Origin: Taklimakanibacter sp050251035
GTDB taxonomy: Bacteria; Pseudomonadota; Alphaproteobacteria; Rhizobiales; Aestuariivirgaceae
DNA length: 64,000 nucleotides
Assembly: GCA_050251035.1 (NCBI GenBank)
Contig: JBFWNN010000012.1
Location: 38,686 to 102,685, forward strand
Direction of reading: 5' to 3'
The first letter of the stretch is position 1, and every line of letters starts with the position of its first letter. Made by a program: the position numbers and the translations under genes. The notes under the pieces were generated by a model. The model had not been told where the DNA came from and made no database searches. It saw only the letters and a list, made by a program, of their open reading frames with translations. Shown one piece after another: positions 18,806 to 27,391 of this stretch.

Positions 18806-19798
18806 ATGGCGGTATTGGTGACGGGAGGCGCCGGCTATATCGGCAGCCACATGGTTTATGCGCTCGCCGACGCCGGCGAGGAAGTGGTCGTCCTCGACAA
18901 TCTTTCGACCGGCTTCTGGTGGGCGATCGCGCCCCAGGCCCGCCTGGTCGAAGGCGACATCGGCGACGAGGCGCTCGTCGCGCAACTGACCCAGGACCAC
19001 AAGTTCGACGCGATCATCCATTTCGCCGGCTCCATCGTCGTGCCGGAATCGGTCGCCGATCCCCTGAGCTATTATCTCAACAACACGGTGAAGACACGCA
19101 GCCTCATCGCCGCCGCAGTGAAGGCGGGCGTTCCGCGCTTCGTCTTCTCCTCGACCGCCGCGGTTTATGGCAACCCGCAGTCGGTGCCCGTCAGGGAAGA
19201 TGCGGTGCTCAACCCGATCTCGCCCTATGGCTCGTCCAAGCTGATGAGCGAATGGATGCTGCGCGACAGCCATGCGGCCTATGGCCTGCAATATGTGGCC
19301 CTGCGCTATTTCAATGTCGCGGGCGCCGATCCCCAGGGGCGCACCGGCCAGTCGACGCCCAAGGCCACGCATCTCATCAAGGTCGCCTGCCAGACGGTGC
19401 TGGGCGAGAGGCATGAGATGGATGTCTTCGGCTCGGACTACGACACGCCCGACGGCACGTGCCTGCGCGACTACATCCATGTCAGCGATCTCGCCCAGGC
19501 GCATCTCGACGCGCTGAAGCACCTGCGCAATGGCGGGGCGAGCGGCCCCTATAATTGCGGCTATGGCACCGGCTACAGCGTGCTCGACATCATCACGGCG
19601 GTGGAGAAGGCGGCGGGGAAACCCGTCAACAAGCGCATGGCGCCGCGCCGGGCCGGGGATCCGGCGGCGATCGTCGCCGCGTCCGACAAGATCAAGGCGG
19701 AAATGGGCTGGACGCCGAAGCACCAGGACATCGACCGCATCGTCCAGAGCGCGCTCGCCTGGGAGGATTATCTGCGCCAGCGGAACGAGGCCGCCTGA
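18806..19798 (+). CDS. galE: UDP-glucose 4-epimerase
   Basis: NAD-dependent extended short-chain dehydrogenase that interconverts UDP-glucose and UDP-galactose. The protein has 330 residues. The Rossmann motif is VTGGAGYIGSHMVYALADAG, the catalytic Ser-Thr-Thr/Ser region is FVFSSTAAVYGNP, and the YxxxK motif is SPYGSSKLMSEW. The C-terminal part has NCGYGTGYSVLDII, usual in GalE. AAGGAG stands about 9 bp before the ATG. It is divergent from galU and supplies sugar nucleotides for the same polysaccharides. Confidence 0.96.
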   Translation: MAVLVTGGAGYIGSHMVYALADAGEEVVVLDNLSTGFWWAIAPQARLVEGDIGDEALVAQLTQDHKFDAIIHFAGSIVVPESVADPLSYYLNNTVKTRSLIAAAVKAGVPRFVFSSTAAVYGNPQSVPVREDAVLNPISPYGSSKLMSEWMLRDSHAAYGLQYVALRYFNVAGADPQGRTGQSTPKATHLIKVACQTVLGERHEMDVFGSDYDTPDGTCLRDYIHVSDLAQAHLDALKHLRNGGASGPYNCGYGTGYSVLDIITAVEKAAGKPVNKRMAPRRAGDPAAIVAASDKIKAEMGWTPKHQDIDRIVQSALAWEDYLRQRNEAA

Positions 19799-19884
19799 AA
19801 GGGGCCGCATTTGGCGGCTTTGATCGTCGTCTGATAAGACGGTTGAGAGGGGCGAATCAACTCACCCGGCGATTGAGGACTTTG

Positions 19885-21093
19885 ATGGCGAAGCTCAACT
19901 CCCTGGCTGCTCTTCTGTTGGCGGCCGGTCTTTCCGTGATGGTGGCGCCCATGGCGCATGCTGATCCCGAATTCGAGAGCTTCGTCCAGAAGATGTGGCC
20001 GCGGGCGAAGGCCGCCGGCATATCGCGCGCGCTGTTCGACCGCGCCTTCGCCGGGATCAACGATCCCGACCCGCTGGTGCTCAAGCTCGCCAACAACCAG
20101 CCGGAACTCACCACCACGACCTCGCAGTATCTCTCGAAGGCGGTGACGTCAGCGCGCATCGAAAGCGGGCGCGGCGTGAAGGCCGAAGAGGCCGACCTCC
20201 TGGCCCGGATCGAGAAGCGCTACAAGGTCGACCGCAACATCCTGCTCGCCATCTGGGGCATGGAAAGCAATTTCGGCCGCGACAAGGGCCAGATGAAGGT
20301 GATGCGCTCGCTCGCCACCTTGCTCTATTCCGGCAGCCGCAAGGACTACGCGCGCGAGCAGTATGTCGCCGCCCTCAAGATCCTGAAGACCGGCATCGTC
20401 AGCCCCGATAACTTCACCGGCTCCTGGGCCGGCGCCATGGGCCATACGCAGTTCATCCCGACCTCCTGGCTGCGCTACGCGGTCGACTGGACCGGCGACG
20501 GCAAGAAGGACATCTGGAATTCGAAAGCCGATGCGCTCGCCTCGACGGCGAACTATCTGGCCGAGGCGGGATGGAAGAACGACCGGCCATGGGGCTGGGA
20601 GGTCAAGCTGCCGGCGAAATTCGACCGCGCCCTCATCGGCCGCTCGAACTGGCGCAGCGTCGCCGAATGGGCGAAGCTCGGCGTCAGGCCGGCGCGCGGC
20701 GGCAGCTTCGGCGCGCCCCAGGCGGATGCCTTCGTCATGGTGCCGCAGGGCGTCAAGGGGCCACCGTTCCTGGTCACGCGCAACTTCATGGCGATCATGG
20801 ACTACAACCAGTCGCATTCCTATGCGGTGGCGGTCGGGCACCTGGCGGACCGCCTCAAGGGCGGGGAGCCTTTCGTCGGCGCATGGCCCGAGATCGCTTA
20901 CGACCTCTCCGTCGCCCAGCGCATCGAGCTCCAGAAGCTGCTCTACGGGCATGGCTTCGATCCGGGCGGCGCCGACGGCCGTTTCGGAGCCCGGACCTAC
21001 GAGGCCATATTGGGGTTCCAGCACAAGAGGGGCCTCAAGCTCGACGGCACACCGACCGTGGCGCTGCTTGAGCGGCTGCGCCAGGGGGGCTAG
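19885..21093 (+). CDS. Periplasmic lytic murein transglycosylase (MltB-like) with peptidoglycan-binding domain
   Basis: Cleaves the glycan strands of peptidoglycan. From the ATG at 19885 (GAGGA 6 bp upstream) it has 402 residues. The reading frame stays open further upstream but the extension is not protein-like. A Sec signal covers residues 1-26, ending in APMAHA. The SLT/MltB catalytic domain contains Glu127 in AIWGMESNFGRDKG and the later motif SWAGAMGHTQFIPTSW. Residues about 340-400 form a PG_binding_1 domain (KLLYGHGFDPGGADGRFG). No lipobox cysteine is seen, so it is probably soluble. Confidence 0.94.
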   Translation: MAKLNSLAALLLAAGLSVMVAPMAHADPEFESFVQKMWPRAKAAGISRALFDRAFAGINDPDPLVLKLANNQPELTTTTSQYLSKAVTSARIESGRGVKAEEADLLARIEKRYKVDRNILLAIWGMESNFGRDKGQMKVMRSLATLLYSGSRKDYAREQYVAALKILKTGIVSPDNFTGSWAGAMGHTQFIPTSWLRYAVDWTGDGKKDIWNSKADALASTANYLAEAGWKNDRPWGWEVKLPAKFDRALIGRSNWRSVAEWAKLGVRPARGGSFGAPQADAFVMVPQGVKGPPFLVTRNFMAIMDYNQSHSYAVAVGHLADRLKGGEPFVGAWPEIAYDLSVAQRIELQKLLYGHGFDPGGADGRFGARTYEAILGFQHKRGLKLDGTPTVALLERLRQGG

Positions 21094-21102
21094 GATCGCG
21101 GC

Positions 21103-22140
21103 ATGATCAGGCGCCTCTTCCTCATTGCCGGTGCGCTCCTGGCGCTTGCGCTCCCGTTGCAGGCGCAGGAGGGCAAGCAGGACAAATCGGCGGACAACCA
21201 GCCCTATTTCGCGTCCCGGGACCTCTACCAGATCTTCGTCCTCGGCGACTCGCTCGCCGCCGGCCTGTGGTCGGGCGTGTCGCGCACCATCGACGGCGAC
21301 ATGCGGATATCGCTCAACGGCCGCTACAAGGAGGATTCGGGCCTGTCGCGGCCGGAATATTACGACTGGAATGGGGCGCTGCCGAAGATCCTCGCCAGCA
21401 ACAAGATCGACATCGCCATCGTGATGCTGGGCTCGAACGACGCGCAGCCGATCCGCGACGGCGCCATGCGCTATGCCTTCGACACGAAGGAATGGCGGGC
21501 GGCCTATGTCAAGCAGGTCGACGAGCTGATGGCGAGCCTTAAGGCGGCGGGCGCCGCCGTCTACTGGATGGAGATGCCGCCGATGCAGGCGGAGAAATAC
21601 GATGCCTCGATGAAGGCCATCGCCGCCATCCACAAGGAGCGCGCCGCTGCCGCCGGCATCCGCTTCGTCGAAACGCGGACGGCGCTTTTGGAGGACGGCA
21701 AATACAGCGAATCCGGCTTCGACGACACCGGCGAGTTCGTGAAGCTGCGCTCGCGCGACGGCGTGCACTTCCTGAAGGAAGGGAACAACAAGATGGCGGG
21801 CCTGGTCATGGCCGCGATCAACAAGGATATCGAGGTGGCGGTGGCCGCCGCCCCGCCTGCGCCGGCCCCGGCCACCACGACGGACAGCAGCCAGCCGACG
21901 CCGGGCTTCGGCCAGCCGTCGGCCTCGCTGCCGCAGGCCGCGCCCGAGGCAGGCGGACCGGACCAGGCCACGCAGGCGAAATCGGATTATGCCGGGGCGC
22001 TGCCGGCGCCGAACGATCCGGCCATGGCACAGCTGGCGCGCACGACCAAGCCCGGCACCGACGCATCCCGCCTGTTCAGCCGCGGCGAGGCGATCACCGC
22101 CCGGCGCGGCCGGTTCGACGATTTCGCGCCGGCGCAGTAG
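21103..22140 (+). CDS. Exported SGNH hydrolase (DUF459 family)
   Basis: Exported SGNH/GDSL-type hydrolase of 345 residues. A signal peptide covers residues 1-21 (ALLALALPLQAQ). Block I holds the catalytic serine, Ser50 in FVLGDSLAAGLW; block III is VMLGSNDAQPI; block V is SRDGVHFLKEGNNKMA with the Asp-His pair. The last 80 residues are a Pro/Ala-rich low-complexity tail. DUF459 proteins are thought to act on acyl or acetyl groups of cell-wall or surface sugars, but the substrate is not known. It starts 9 bp after the transglycosylase stop, so the two are probably co-transcribed for cell-wall work. Confidence 0.87.
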   Translation: MIRRLFLIAGALLALALPLQAQEGKQDKSADNQPYFASRDLYQIFVLGDSLAAGLWSGVSRTIDGDMRISLNGRYKEDSGLSRPEYYDWNGALPKILASNKIDIAIVMLGSNDAQPIRDGAMRYAFDTKEWRAAYVKQVDELMASLKAAGAAVYWMEMPPMQAEKYDASMKAIAAIHKERAAAAGIRFVETRTALLEDGKYSESGFDDTGEFVKLRSRDGVHFLKEGNNKMAGLVMAAINKDIEVAVAAAPPAPAPATTTDSSQPTPGFGQPSASLPQAAPEAGGPDQATQAKSDYAGALPAPNDPAMAQLARTTKPGTDASRLFSRGEAITARRGRFDDFAPAQ

Positions 22141-22211
22141 GGGCCGCCGGAAAGAGCGGACACAATCCAGACGTCTATCGGGACAGCAAAGCCTGATGAG
22201 CTTGATTGTAG

Positions 22212-22228
22212 ATTGAATAATATTCAAT
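22212..22228. promoter_or_regulatory. AT-rich perfect inverted repeat upstream of the sugar operon
   Basis: The 17 bp sequence ATTGAATAATATTCAAT has two 8 bp arms around one central base. It lies about 97 bp before the start of the LacI-PfkB fusion gene, in a region unusually AT-rich for this window. It could be a regulator site. No U-rich end follows, so it is unlikely to be a terminator. Confidence 0.4.
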
Positions 22229-22296
22229 ATCGGGCGTAGTTTCTACCCCTTCCATGCCGGTTTCATCTTGAAGTCGCACTATTTTACTGCCAAGAA

Positions 22297-22310
22297 TTGA
22301 AGCGCTTCAA
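22297..22310. promoter_or_regulatory. LacI-family operator (perfect 14 bp palindrome)
   Basis: TTGAAGCGCTTCAA is a perfect palindrome with the central CG typical of LacI/GalR operators. It ends 14 bp before the start codon of the gene for a protein with a LacI-type HTH. It overlaps the likely -10 region: TTGAAG at 22268 and AAGAAT at 22292 with an 18 bp spacer. Binding there would block transcription of the whole sugar operon, so autoregulation is likely. Confidence 0.7.
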
Positions 22311-22324
22311 AAGCGGGAAGGCCG

Positions 22325-23512
22325 ATGGGACGCAGGCGGGCAACGATCGCGGATGTGGCGCATGCCGCGGGAGTCTCGGTGGGAACGGTATCAAACTACC
22401 TGAACGGAACCGCGAATGTCCGTGCCCCGACCAAGGCCCGCATCGACGATGCGGTGCGCAAGCTGGCCTACCGTCCGAGCACCATCGCCCGCGCGCTGTC
22501 GAGCACGACGCCTTTTGTTCCCGATGAAAGCCGCGCCGCGCTGCCTCGCCTTGTCGTGGCGGGCTATATCAGCGTGGACTACATGTGCCGCGTCGACGTG
22601 CTGCCGCACCGGGACGACCGCATCACCGCGCATCACATCGAGAAGGCATTGGGTGGCCCGGCGGCAAATCTGGCGGTGGCGGCCGCCGGCGTCGGACGCG
22701 ACGGCACGCACCGGCTCGATGTCGAGCTCGCGACGGCGCTGGGCTCGGACCCCGACAGCGACTGGGCGCTCGCCGAGCTTTCGGTCAAAGGAGTCCACGC
22801 GCTGCCGATCCGCCGGCCGCGCAATGACCGGCTGTCGCGTTGCATCGTCCTCACCGAGCCGAATGGCAGCCGCACCATCATCAACGAGCCGTTCGAGCTG
22901 ACCGAGATGGATCTGACGGGATATCTCGAGATCAGGGCGGAAAGCCGTCCCTGCTGCCTGCATATCGAGGGTTACCACTACGAACGCATGCGCGGCTCGA
23001 TAGACACCTTTCATGCCGCGGGCTGGAAAGTGAGCCTGCATCCCGCGGGGCTCTCCGAGGGCGCGCGCACGCCGGAGGGGTTCTTCGACATTTTGAGCCG
23101 GCTCGATCTCGTGTTCGCCGGCGATGAGCTGGTGCGCAAGATATTCGACATCCATGGAACCAGCATCGATCTGATCGCCGCCGTCGCGGATCGGCTTTCG
23201 CGGCTCGAACGGCGCGGGCATCTCGTCGTCACGATGGGGCCGCTCGGCGCGGTCGTCTTCGCCGCCGACGGCGGTGTGCCGGTTCAAGTTCCGGCACTTC
23301 CCGTGCGGGTGGTCGATGCGACGGGAGCGGGCGACAGTTTCGCCGGCGTGTTCCTGGCCTATTGGATGCACGGCGCGCCGCTCATGGACGCCGCGCGCCA
23401 TGCCGCGGTGGCGGGAAGCCTGACGACGACGGTCGAAGGCGCTCAGGGCCTGATCGCCTCGCATGAAGAGCTGGAGGCCGCGCTCGCCGGTCCGCTGGCG
23501 CGGGTGGCGTGA
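22325..23512 (+). CDS. LacI-type HTH fused to PfkB-family sugar kinase (regulator/kinase)
   Basis: Fusion of 395 residues. Residues 7-60 are a complete LacI DNA-binding headpiece (ATIADVAHAAGVSVGTVSNY) including the hinge helix (YRPSTIARAL). Instead of the usual periplasmic-binding-protein-like sensor, residues about 74-390 form a PfkB carbohydrate kinase. The kinase has the glycine-rich GGPAANLAVAAAGVG and the catalytic DATGAGDSFAG with Asp337, so it looks active. GGAAGG lies about 4 bp before the ATG. A palindromic operator stands just upstream. The simplest reading is a trigger enzyme that senses its sugar or ATP through the kinase domain and represses its own operon. Whether it still phosphorylates a sugar is inference. 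Confidence 0.88.
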   Translation: MGRRRATIADVAHAAGVSVGTVSNYLNGTANVRAPTKARIDDAVRKLAYRPSTIARALSSTTPFVPDESRAALPRLVVAGYISVDYMCRVDVLPHRDDRITAHHIEKALGGPAANLAVAAAGVGRDGTHRLDVELATALGSDPDSDWALAELSVKGVHALPIRRPRNDRLSRCIVLTEPNGSRTIINEPFELTEMDLTGYLEIRAESRPCCLHIEGYHYERMRGSIDTFHAAGWKVSLHPAGLSEGARTPEGFFDILSRLDLVFAGDELVRKIFDIHGTSIDLIAAVADRLSRLERRGHLVVTMGPLGAVVFAADGGVPVQVPALPVRVVDATGAGDSFAGVFLAYWMHGAPLMDAARHAAVAGSLTTTVEGAQGLIASHEELEAALAGPLARVA

Positions 23513-23547
23513 TGGGAGCGGGAACATCCGATGAAGGGAATTCGAAC

Positions 23548-24300
23548 ATGCTTTTCCGCATGACCGGCATCGTCAAGCGCTTCGGCGGACTGACCGCCCT
23601 CGACCATGTCGATTTCGAAGTCGCCGGCGGCGAGGTGATGGCGCTGGTGGGCGACAATGGCGCGGGCAAGTCCACTTTGATCAAGGTGATGTCGGGCGCC
23701 CATGTGCCCGATGAGGGAACGATCGAGATGGCGGGCCGAAAGGTATCCTTCCGTTCGCCGCAGGACGCCTGGACCAGCGGCATCGCCACCATCTATCAGG
23801 AGCTGGCGCTCGCCGGAAAGATGACCGTCGTCGACAACATTTTCCTGGGACGGGAGCTGAAGCGCCCGATTCTGGGCATCCCGTTCCTCGACCGGCAGGC
23901 CATGCGCAAGCGGACCGGCGAGCTGCTGGCCGACCTCGACGTCCATGTTCCCAGCATCGATGCCTGGATGGAATACATGTCGGGCGGGCAACGGCAGGGC
24001 GTTGCCATCGCGCGCGCTCTGAACATGGATGCGCGTCTCATCATCATGGACGAGCCGACGGCGGCTCTCGCGGTCGCCGAAGTGCGCAAGGTGCTCGACT
24101 TCATCCTCAAGCTCAGCGCGCAGGGCAAGTCGGTCGTCCTCATCTCGCACAACATCCAGAATGTGTTCGAGGTCTCCAACCGGATATCGGTGATGCGCCA
24201 CGGCCGCCGCATCGCCGTCCGCGAGACCGCGCGCACGTCGCCGCAGGAGATCATCGGGCTCATCACCGGAGCCCATGAGGCGCGCGCCGCCGCCTCTTGA
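23548..24300 (+). CDS. Sugar ABC transporter ATPase, single-domain
   Basis: ATP-binding subunit of about 250 residues. Walker A is GDNGAGKST, the Q loop follows in ATIYQELALAG, the signature is YMSGGQRQGVAIARAL and Walker B is LIIMDEPTAAL. The sequence belongs to the sugar (RbsA/MglA-like) branch, but has one nucleotide-binding domain where classical RbsA has two, so two copies must pair. I chose the ATG at 23548, preceded by GAAGGGA; an in-frame GTG at 23509 would overlap the fusion gene. It is followed by the binding protein and two permease genes. Confidence 0.9.
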   Translation: MLFRMTGIVKRFGGLTALDHVDFEVAGGEVMALVGDNGAGKSTLIKVMSGAHVPDEGTIEMAGRKVSFRSPQDAWTSGIATIYQELALAGKMTVVDNIFLGRELKRPILGIPFLDRQAMRKRTGELLADLDVHVPSIDAWMEYMSGGQRQGVAIARALNMDARLIIMDEPTAALAVAEVRKVLDFILKLSAQGKSVVLISHNIQNVFEVSNRISVMRHGRRIAVRETARTSPQEIIGLITGAHEARAAAS

Positions 24301-24364
24301 CGGCGCAGGCCGTGCGGGCCGGCCACAAGCGCCCGCGACAGAACCAGACCACAGGGAGTGAGAC

Positions 24365-25351
24365 ATGAAAACCATCCTGAAGACGCTCGCCGCCGGACTT
24401 GCCGCCGCAACCGTGCTCGCCGGCGCCGCTTTCGCCCAAGACAAGGTCCGCGTGGCCTTCGTGCCGCAGATTCAAGGCATTCCCTATTATGTCGCGATGG
24501 AGAACGGCGGCAAGAAGGCTGCGGAAAAATTCGGCGTCGAATATGTGCAGGAGGGCCCGACCAGCACCAACGCCGCCGACCAGCTGCGCATCTTCGAAAG
24601 CTTCGTCAGCCAGGGCTTCAACGTGGTCGGCGTGTCGCCCGTCGATGTGGAGACCCTGAAGCCCGCGATCGCCAAGGCGCGGGCGGCGGGCGTCCATGTC
24701 ATCACGTCGGATGCCGACGCTGCCGGCAGCGAGCGCGAATTCTACGTCGCCCAGGCTCTCGACCAGGATCTCGGCTTCACCATTCTCGACGAGATGGTCA
24801 AGCGCATCGGCGAGGAAGGCAAGATCGCCGTCATTTCCGACGCGCCCACCATCGCGAGCCTGAACGCCTGGATCGCCGCGATCAAGGAACGCGCCCAGAC
24901 CAAATATCCCAAGATCGAGATCGTCTCGGTCGACCATACCGACGGCACGGCGGCACGCGCCTTCCAGTTCGCCACGGACGCCATGACGCGCAATCCCGAC
25001 CTCAAGGGCATCATCGGCATCGCCTCCACCACCTGCCCGGGCATCGGCCAGGCGGTCGAGGCGGCGGGCAAGCAGGGCCAGATCGTCACCACCGGCTATT
25101 GCTCGCCCAATACGATCAAGGACTACATGATGAGCGGCGCCATGACCTATTCCGTGCTGTGGAATCCCGCCGACCTCGGCTATCTCACGGTGTGGGCCGG
25201 CAAGCAGGTGGCCGACGGCGCCGCCTTCGAGGCAAAGCCCAAGGTCGAAGGGCTCGATGCCAATGTGCAGTGGCTGGCCGACCAGAAAGTCCTCTTGCTC
25301 GGCAATCCGATGATCTTCACCAAGGACAATATCCAGCAGTTCGACTTCTGA
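24365..25351 (+). CDS. Periplasmic sugar-binding protein (Peripla_BP_4; RhaS/LsrB-like)
   Basis: Exported ligand-binding protein of 328 residues with a signal peptide of about 24 residues (GLAAATVLAGAAFAQ). The fold is the ribose-binding type: first strand VRVAFVPQIQGIPYYVAMEN, then VGVSPVDVETLKPAIAKA and CPGIGQAVEAAGKQGQIV. The Cys-Pro-Gly-Ile segment and the closing VLWNPADLGYLTVWAG resemble rhamnose (RhaS) and autoinducer-2 (LsrB) binding proteins. It captures the sugar for the two permeases and the ATPase of this operon. The ligand is not known; a deoxy or modified sugar fits the enzyme set better than plain ribose. Confidence 0.88.
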   Translation: MKTILKTLAAGLAAATVLAGAAFAQDKVRVAFVPQIQGIPYYVAMENGGKKAAEKFGVEYVQEGPTSTNAADQLRIFESFVSQGFNVVGVSPVDVETLKPAIAKARAAGVHVITSDADAAGSEREFYVAQALDQDLGFTILDEMVKRIGEEGKIAVISDAPTIASLNAWIAAIKERAQTKYPKIEIVSVDHTDGTAARAFQFATDAMTRNPDLKGIIGIASTTCPGIGQAVEAAGKQGQIVTTGYCSPNTIKDYMMSGAMTYSVLWNPADLGYLTVWAGKQVADGAAFEAKPKVEGLDANVQWLADQKVLLLGNPMIFTKDNIQQFDF

Positions 25352-25433
25352 TCGTTCGGCGGCTGCCGGGCAGTCGCTATCCCGGATCCGCCGCGACGCG
25401 CGGCGGATCCGGATGCCACAACAAGGACACTTC

Positions 25434-26414
25434 ATGTCATCCGTGACGGACATGCGCCGGGCGCCGCGTCTGGTCTCTCCCACCGCCTCACGCGAGCTGG
25501 CCCTCGTCCTGGCCATCCTGGCTGTCGGCGCGATCTTCACCTACGCGTCGCCGCACTTCCTGAGCGTCAATAATCTCGTGCAGACGATGCGCGCCGGCCT
25601 GGAGCTCGCCATCGTCTCGGCCGGGATGACGCTGGTCATCATCATGGGCGGCATTGATGTCAGCGTGGGCGGCATTCTCGCGGTGTCCGCCATCATCATC
25701 GGCAAGGCCTATCAGATGGGCATGCCGTCCTTCGTCGTCGCGCCGCTCGGTCTGGCGACGGGCGCCATGCTCGGCGCCGTGAACGGCGTGCTGACCACCA
25801 AGCTGAAGGTCCCGCCGATCATCGCCACTCTCGGTTCCATGTATATATTCTCGGCCATCATGTTCCTGGTGATCGGCGGAGCCTGGATCGCCGGCCTGCC
25901 GGGCACGCTTTCGCCGCTCGTCAATGGCAAGGTGGGCTTCGTGCCGGCTTCGGCGATCGTCATCGCGGTCGTCTATGTCCTCGCCTGGGTGCTGTTGCGG
26001 AAGCTGCCCTATGGCAAGCATCTCTATGCCATCGGCTGCAACGAGGCGTCGGCCCGCCTGGCGGGCATCAATGTCGACCGCACCAAGATCGCAACCTACG
26101 CGCTCCTCGGCCTCCTGGCGGGGCTCGCCGCCCTTCTCTATGTCGCGCGGTTGCGGAATGTGGAAATCAACATCGGCACGACGATCGCGCTCGAGGCGAT
26201 CGCCGCCACCATCCTGGGCGGCACCAATATCCGCGGCGGCGTGGGCAGCCTGCTCGGCACCCTCCTGGGCGTGGTCTTCATCCGCATCATGCAGAACGGG
26301 CTGGTGCTGATGGGCATCTCTTCGCTTTGGGAGGCGGTCATCATCGGCTCGCTGCTCATCATCGTCCTGACCGCGGACGCATTCGGCAACCGCAACAATC
26401 CGAGGGCGCAATGA
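25434..26414 (+). CDS. Sugar ABC transporter permease 1 (RbsC-like)
   Basis: Polytopic inner-membrane protein of 326 residues with about eight to ten hydrophobic segments. It has the BPD_transp_2 family features IIMGGIDVSVGGILAVSAI near residue 70 and AIAATILGGTNIRGGVGSL near residue 260. AAGGA stands 7 bp before the ATG at 25434. An in-frame ATG at 25413 lies before the ribosome site and is less likely. The stop overlaps the next permease start as ATGA. The two permeases probably form a heterodimer for one sugar, as in the Lsr and Rha systems. Confidence 0.92.
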   Translation: MSSVTDMRRAPRLVSPTASRELALVLAILAVGAIFTYASPHFLSVNNLVQTMRAGLELAIVSAGMTLVIIMGGIDVSVGGILAVSAIIIGKAYQMGMPSFVVAPLGLATGAMLGAVNGVLTTKLKVPPIIATLGSMYIFSAIMFLVIGGAWIAGLPGTLSPLVNGKVGFVPASAIVIAVVYVLAWVLLRKLPYGKHLYAIGCNEASARLAGINVDRTKIATYALLGLLAGLAALLYVARLRNVEINIGTTIALEAIAATILGGTNIRGGVGSLLGTLLGVVFIRIMQNGLVLMGISSLWEAVIIGSLLIIVLTADAFGNRNNPRAQ

Positions 26415-27391
26415 CCGCCGGCATCGCCAAGCTCCGTGCACTGGATCCGTTGACGCGGAGGTTTCTCCTGCTCGTCGCGCTGTGGATGCTGGCCATTTTC
26501 GCCATGAGCCTGCTCTCGCCTTATTTCTGGCGCGCGAGCACCATCCCCTATCTCCTCCAATATGTGCCGATCCTCGGCCTTCTCGGCCTTGGCCAGACGC
26601 TGGTGATCCTGGCCGGCGGGCCCGGCATCGATCTTTCGGTGGGCTCGATCGTCTCGCTCGTCGGTGTGGCCGTCGGAGCGTTGTTTTCCATCGGGCTGAA
26701 CATCTGGCTGGCCTGTGCCGTCGGCCTCCTGCTCGGAGCGGGAATGGGCCTGCTGAACGGCGTGCTGATCAACGTGGTGCGCGTGCCTTCGCTGATGGCG
26801 ACGCTTGCCACCATGTTCGCCTTCGGCGGCCTGGCGCTGGCCTCGACCATGGGCCGGCCGATCGGCGGGCTTCCGCCGGAGTTCGGGTGGCTGGGGCAGG
26901 GCCATACGCTCGGCCTCCCCAATTCCGTCGTGTTCGTTCTCCTGCCTGCCGCCATCTGCCTGCATGTCATGCTGACCCGCACCAGCACGGGCCGCCATAT
27001 CGTCGCCTGCGGCAATGACGATCGCGCGGCGCATCTCTCCGGCATTCCGGTCGTGCGCCTGCGCATCGGCCTCTATGTGCTCTCGGGCGTTCTCGCGGCA
27101 TTGGGCAGCATCATCGCCATGTCCTGGTTCCTGGCGGCGCGACCCGACGCCGGCAAAGGCATGGAGCTTCTGGCCGTCACGATCGCGGTTCTGGGCGGCA
27201 CCCATATCTTCGGCGGTACCGGCAGCGTCCTCGGCACGATCGTTGCGATCCTGATCGTCACCACGTTGCAGATCGGGCTGCAGCTCGCCAACATCTCCGC
27301 CGCATGGCAGCTCGGCCTCATCGGTGTTCTGCTTATCGCTTCCGTCTCCAGCGCCGGAGGTCTTCGTCTGATCAGGAGCATAAAGCCGTGA
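26411..27391 (+). CDS. Sugar ABC transporter permease 2 (RbsC-like)
   Basis: Second permease of the same family, 326 residues. Its motifs are VILAGGPGIDLSVGSIVSL and LLAVTIAVLGGTHIFGGTG. The start at 26411 overlaps the stop of permease 1 (ATGA), and its own stop overlaps the next kinase start (GTGA). It is clearly diverged from permease 1, so it is not a recent duplication. Together they form the channel for the operon's binding protein. Confidence 0.92.
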   Translation: MTAGIAKLRALDPLTRRFLLLVALWMLAIFAMSLLSPYFWRASTIPYLLQYVPILGLLGLGQTLVILAGGPGIDLSVGSIVSLVGVAVGALFSIGLNIWLACAVGLLLGAGMGLLNGVLINVVRVPSLMATLATMFAFGGLALASTMGRPIGGLPPEFGWLGQGHTLGLPNSVVFVLLPAAICLHVMLTRTSTGRHIVACGNDDRAAHLSGIPVVRLRIGLYVLSGVLAALGSIIAMSWFLAARPDAGKGMELLAVTIAVLGGTHIFGGTGSVLGTIVAILIVTTLQIGLQLANISAAWQLGLIGVLLIASVSSAGGLRLIRSIKP

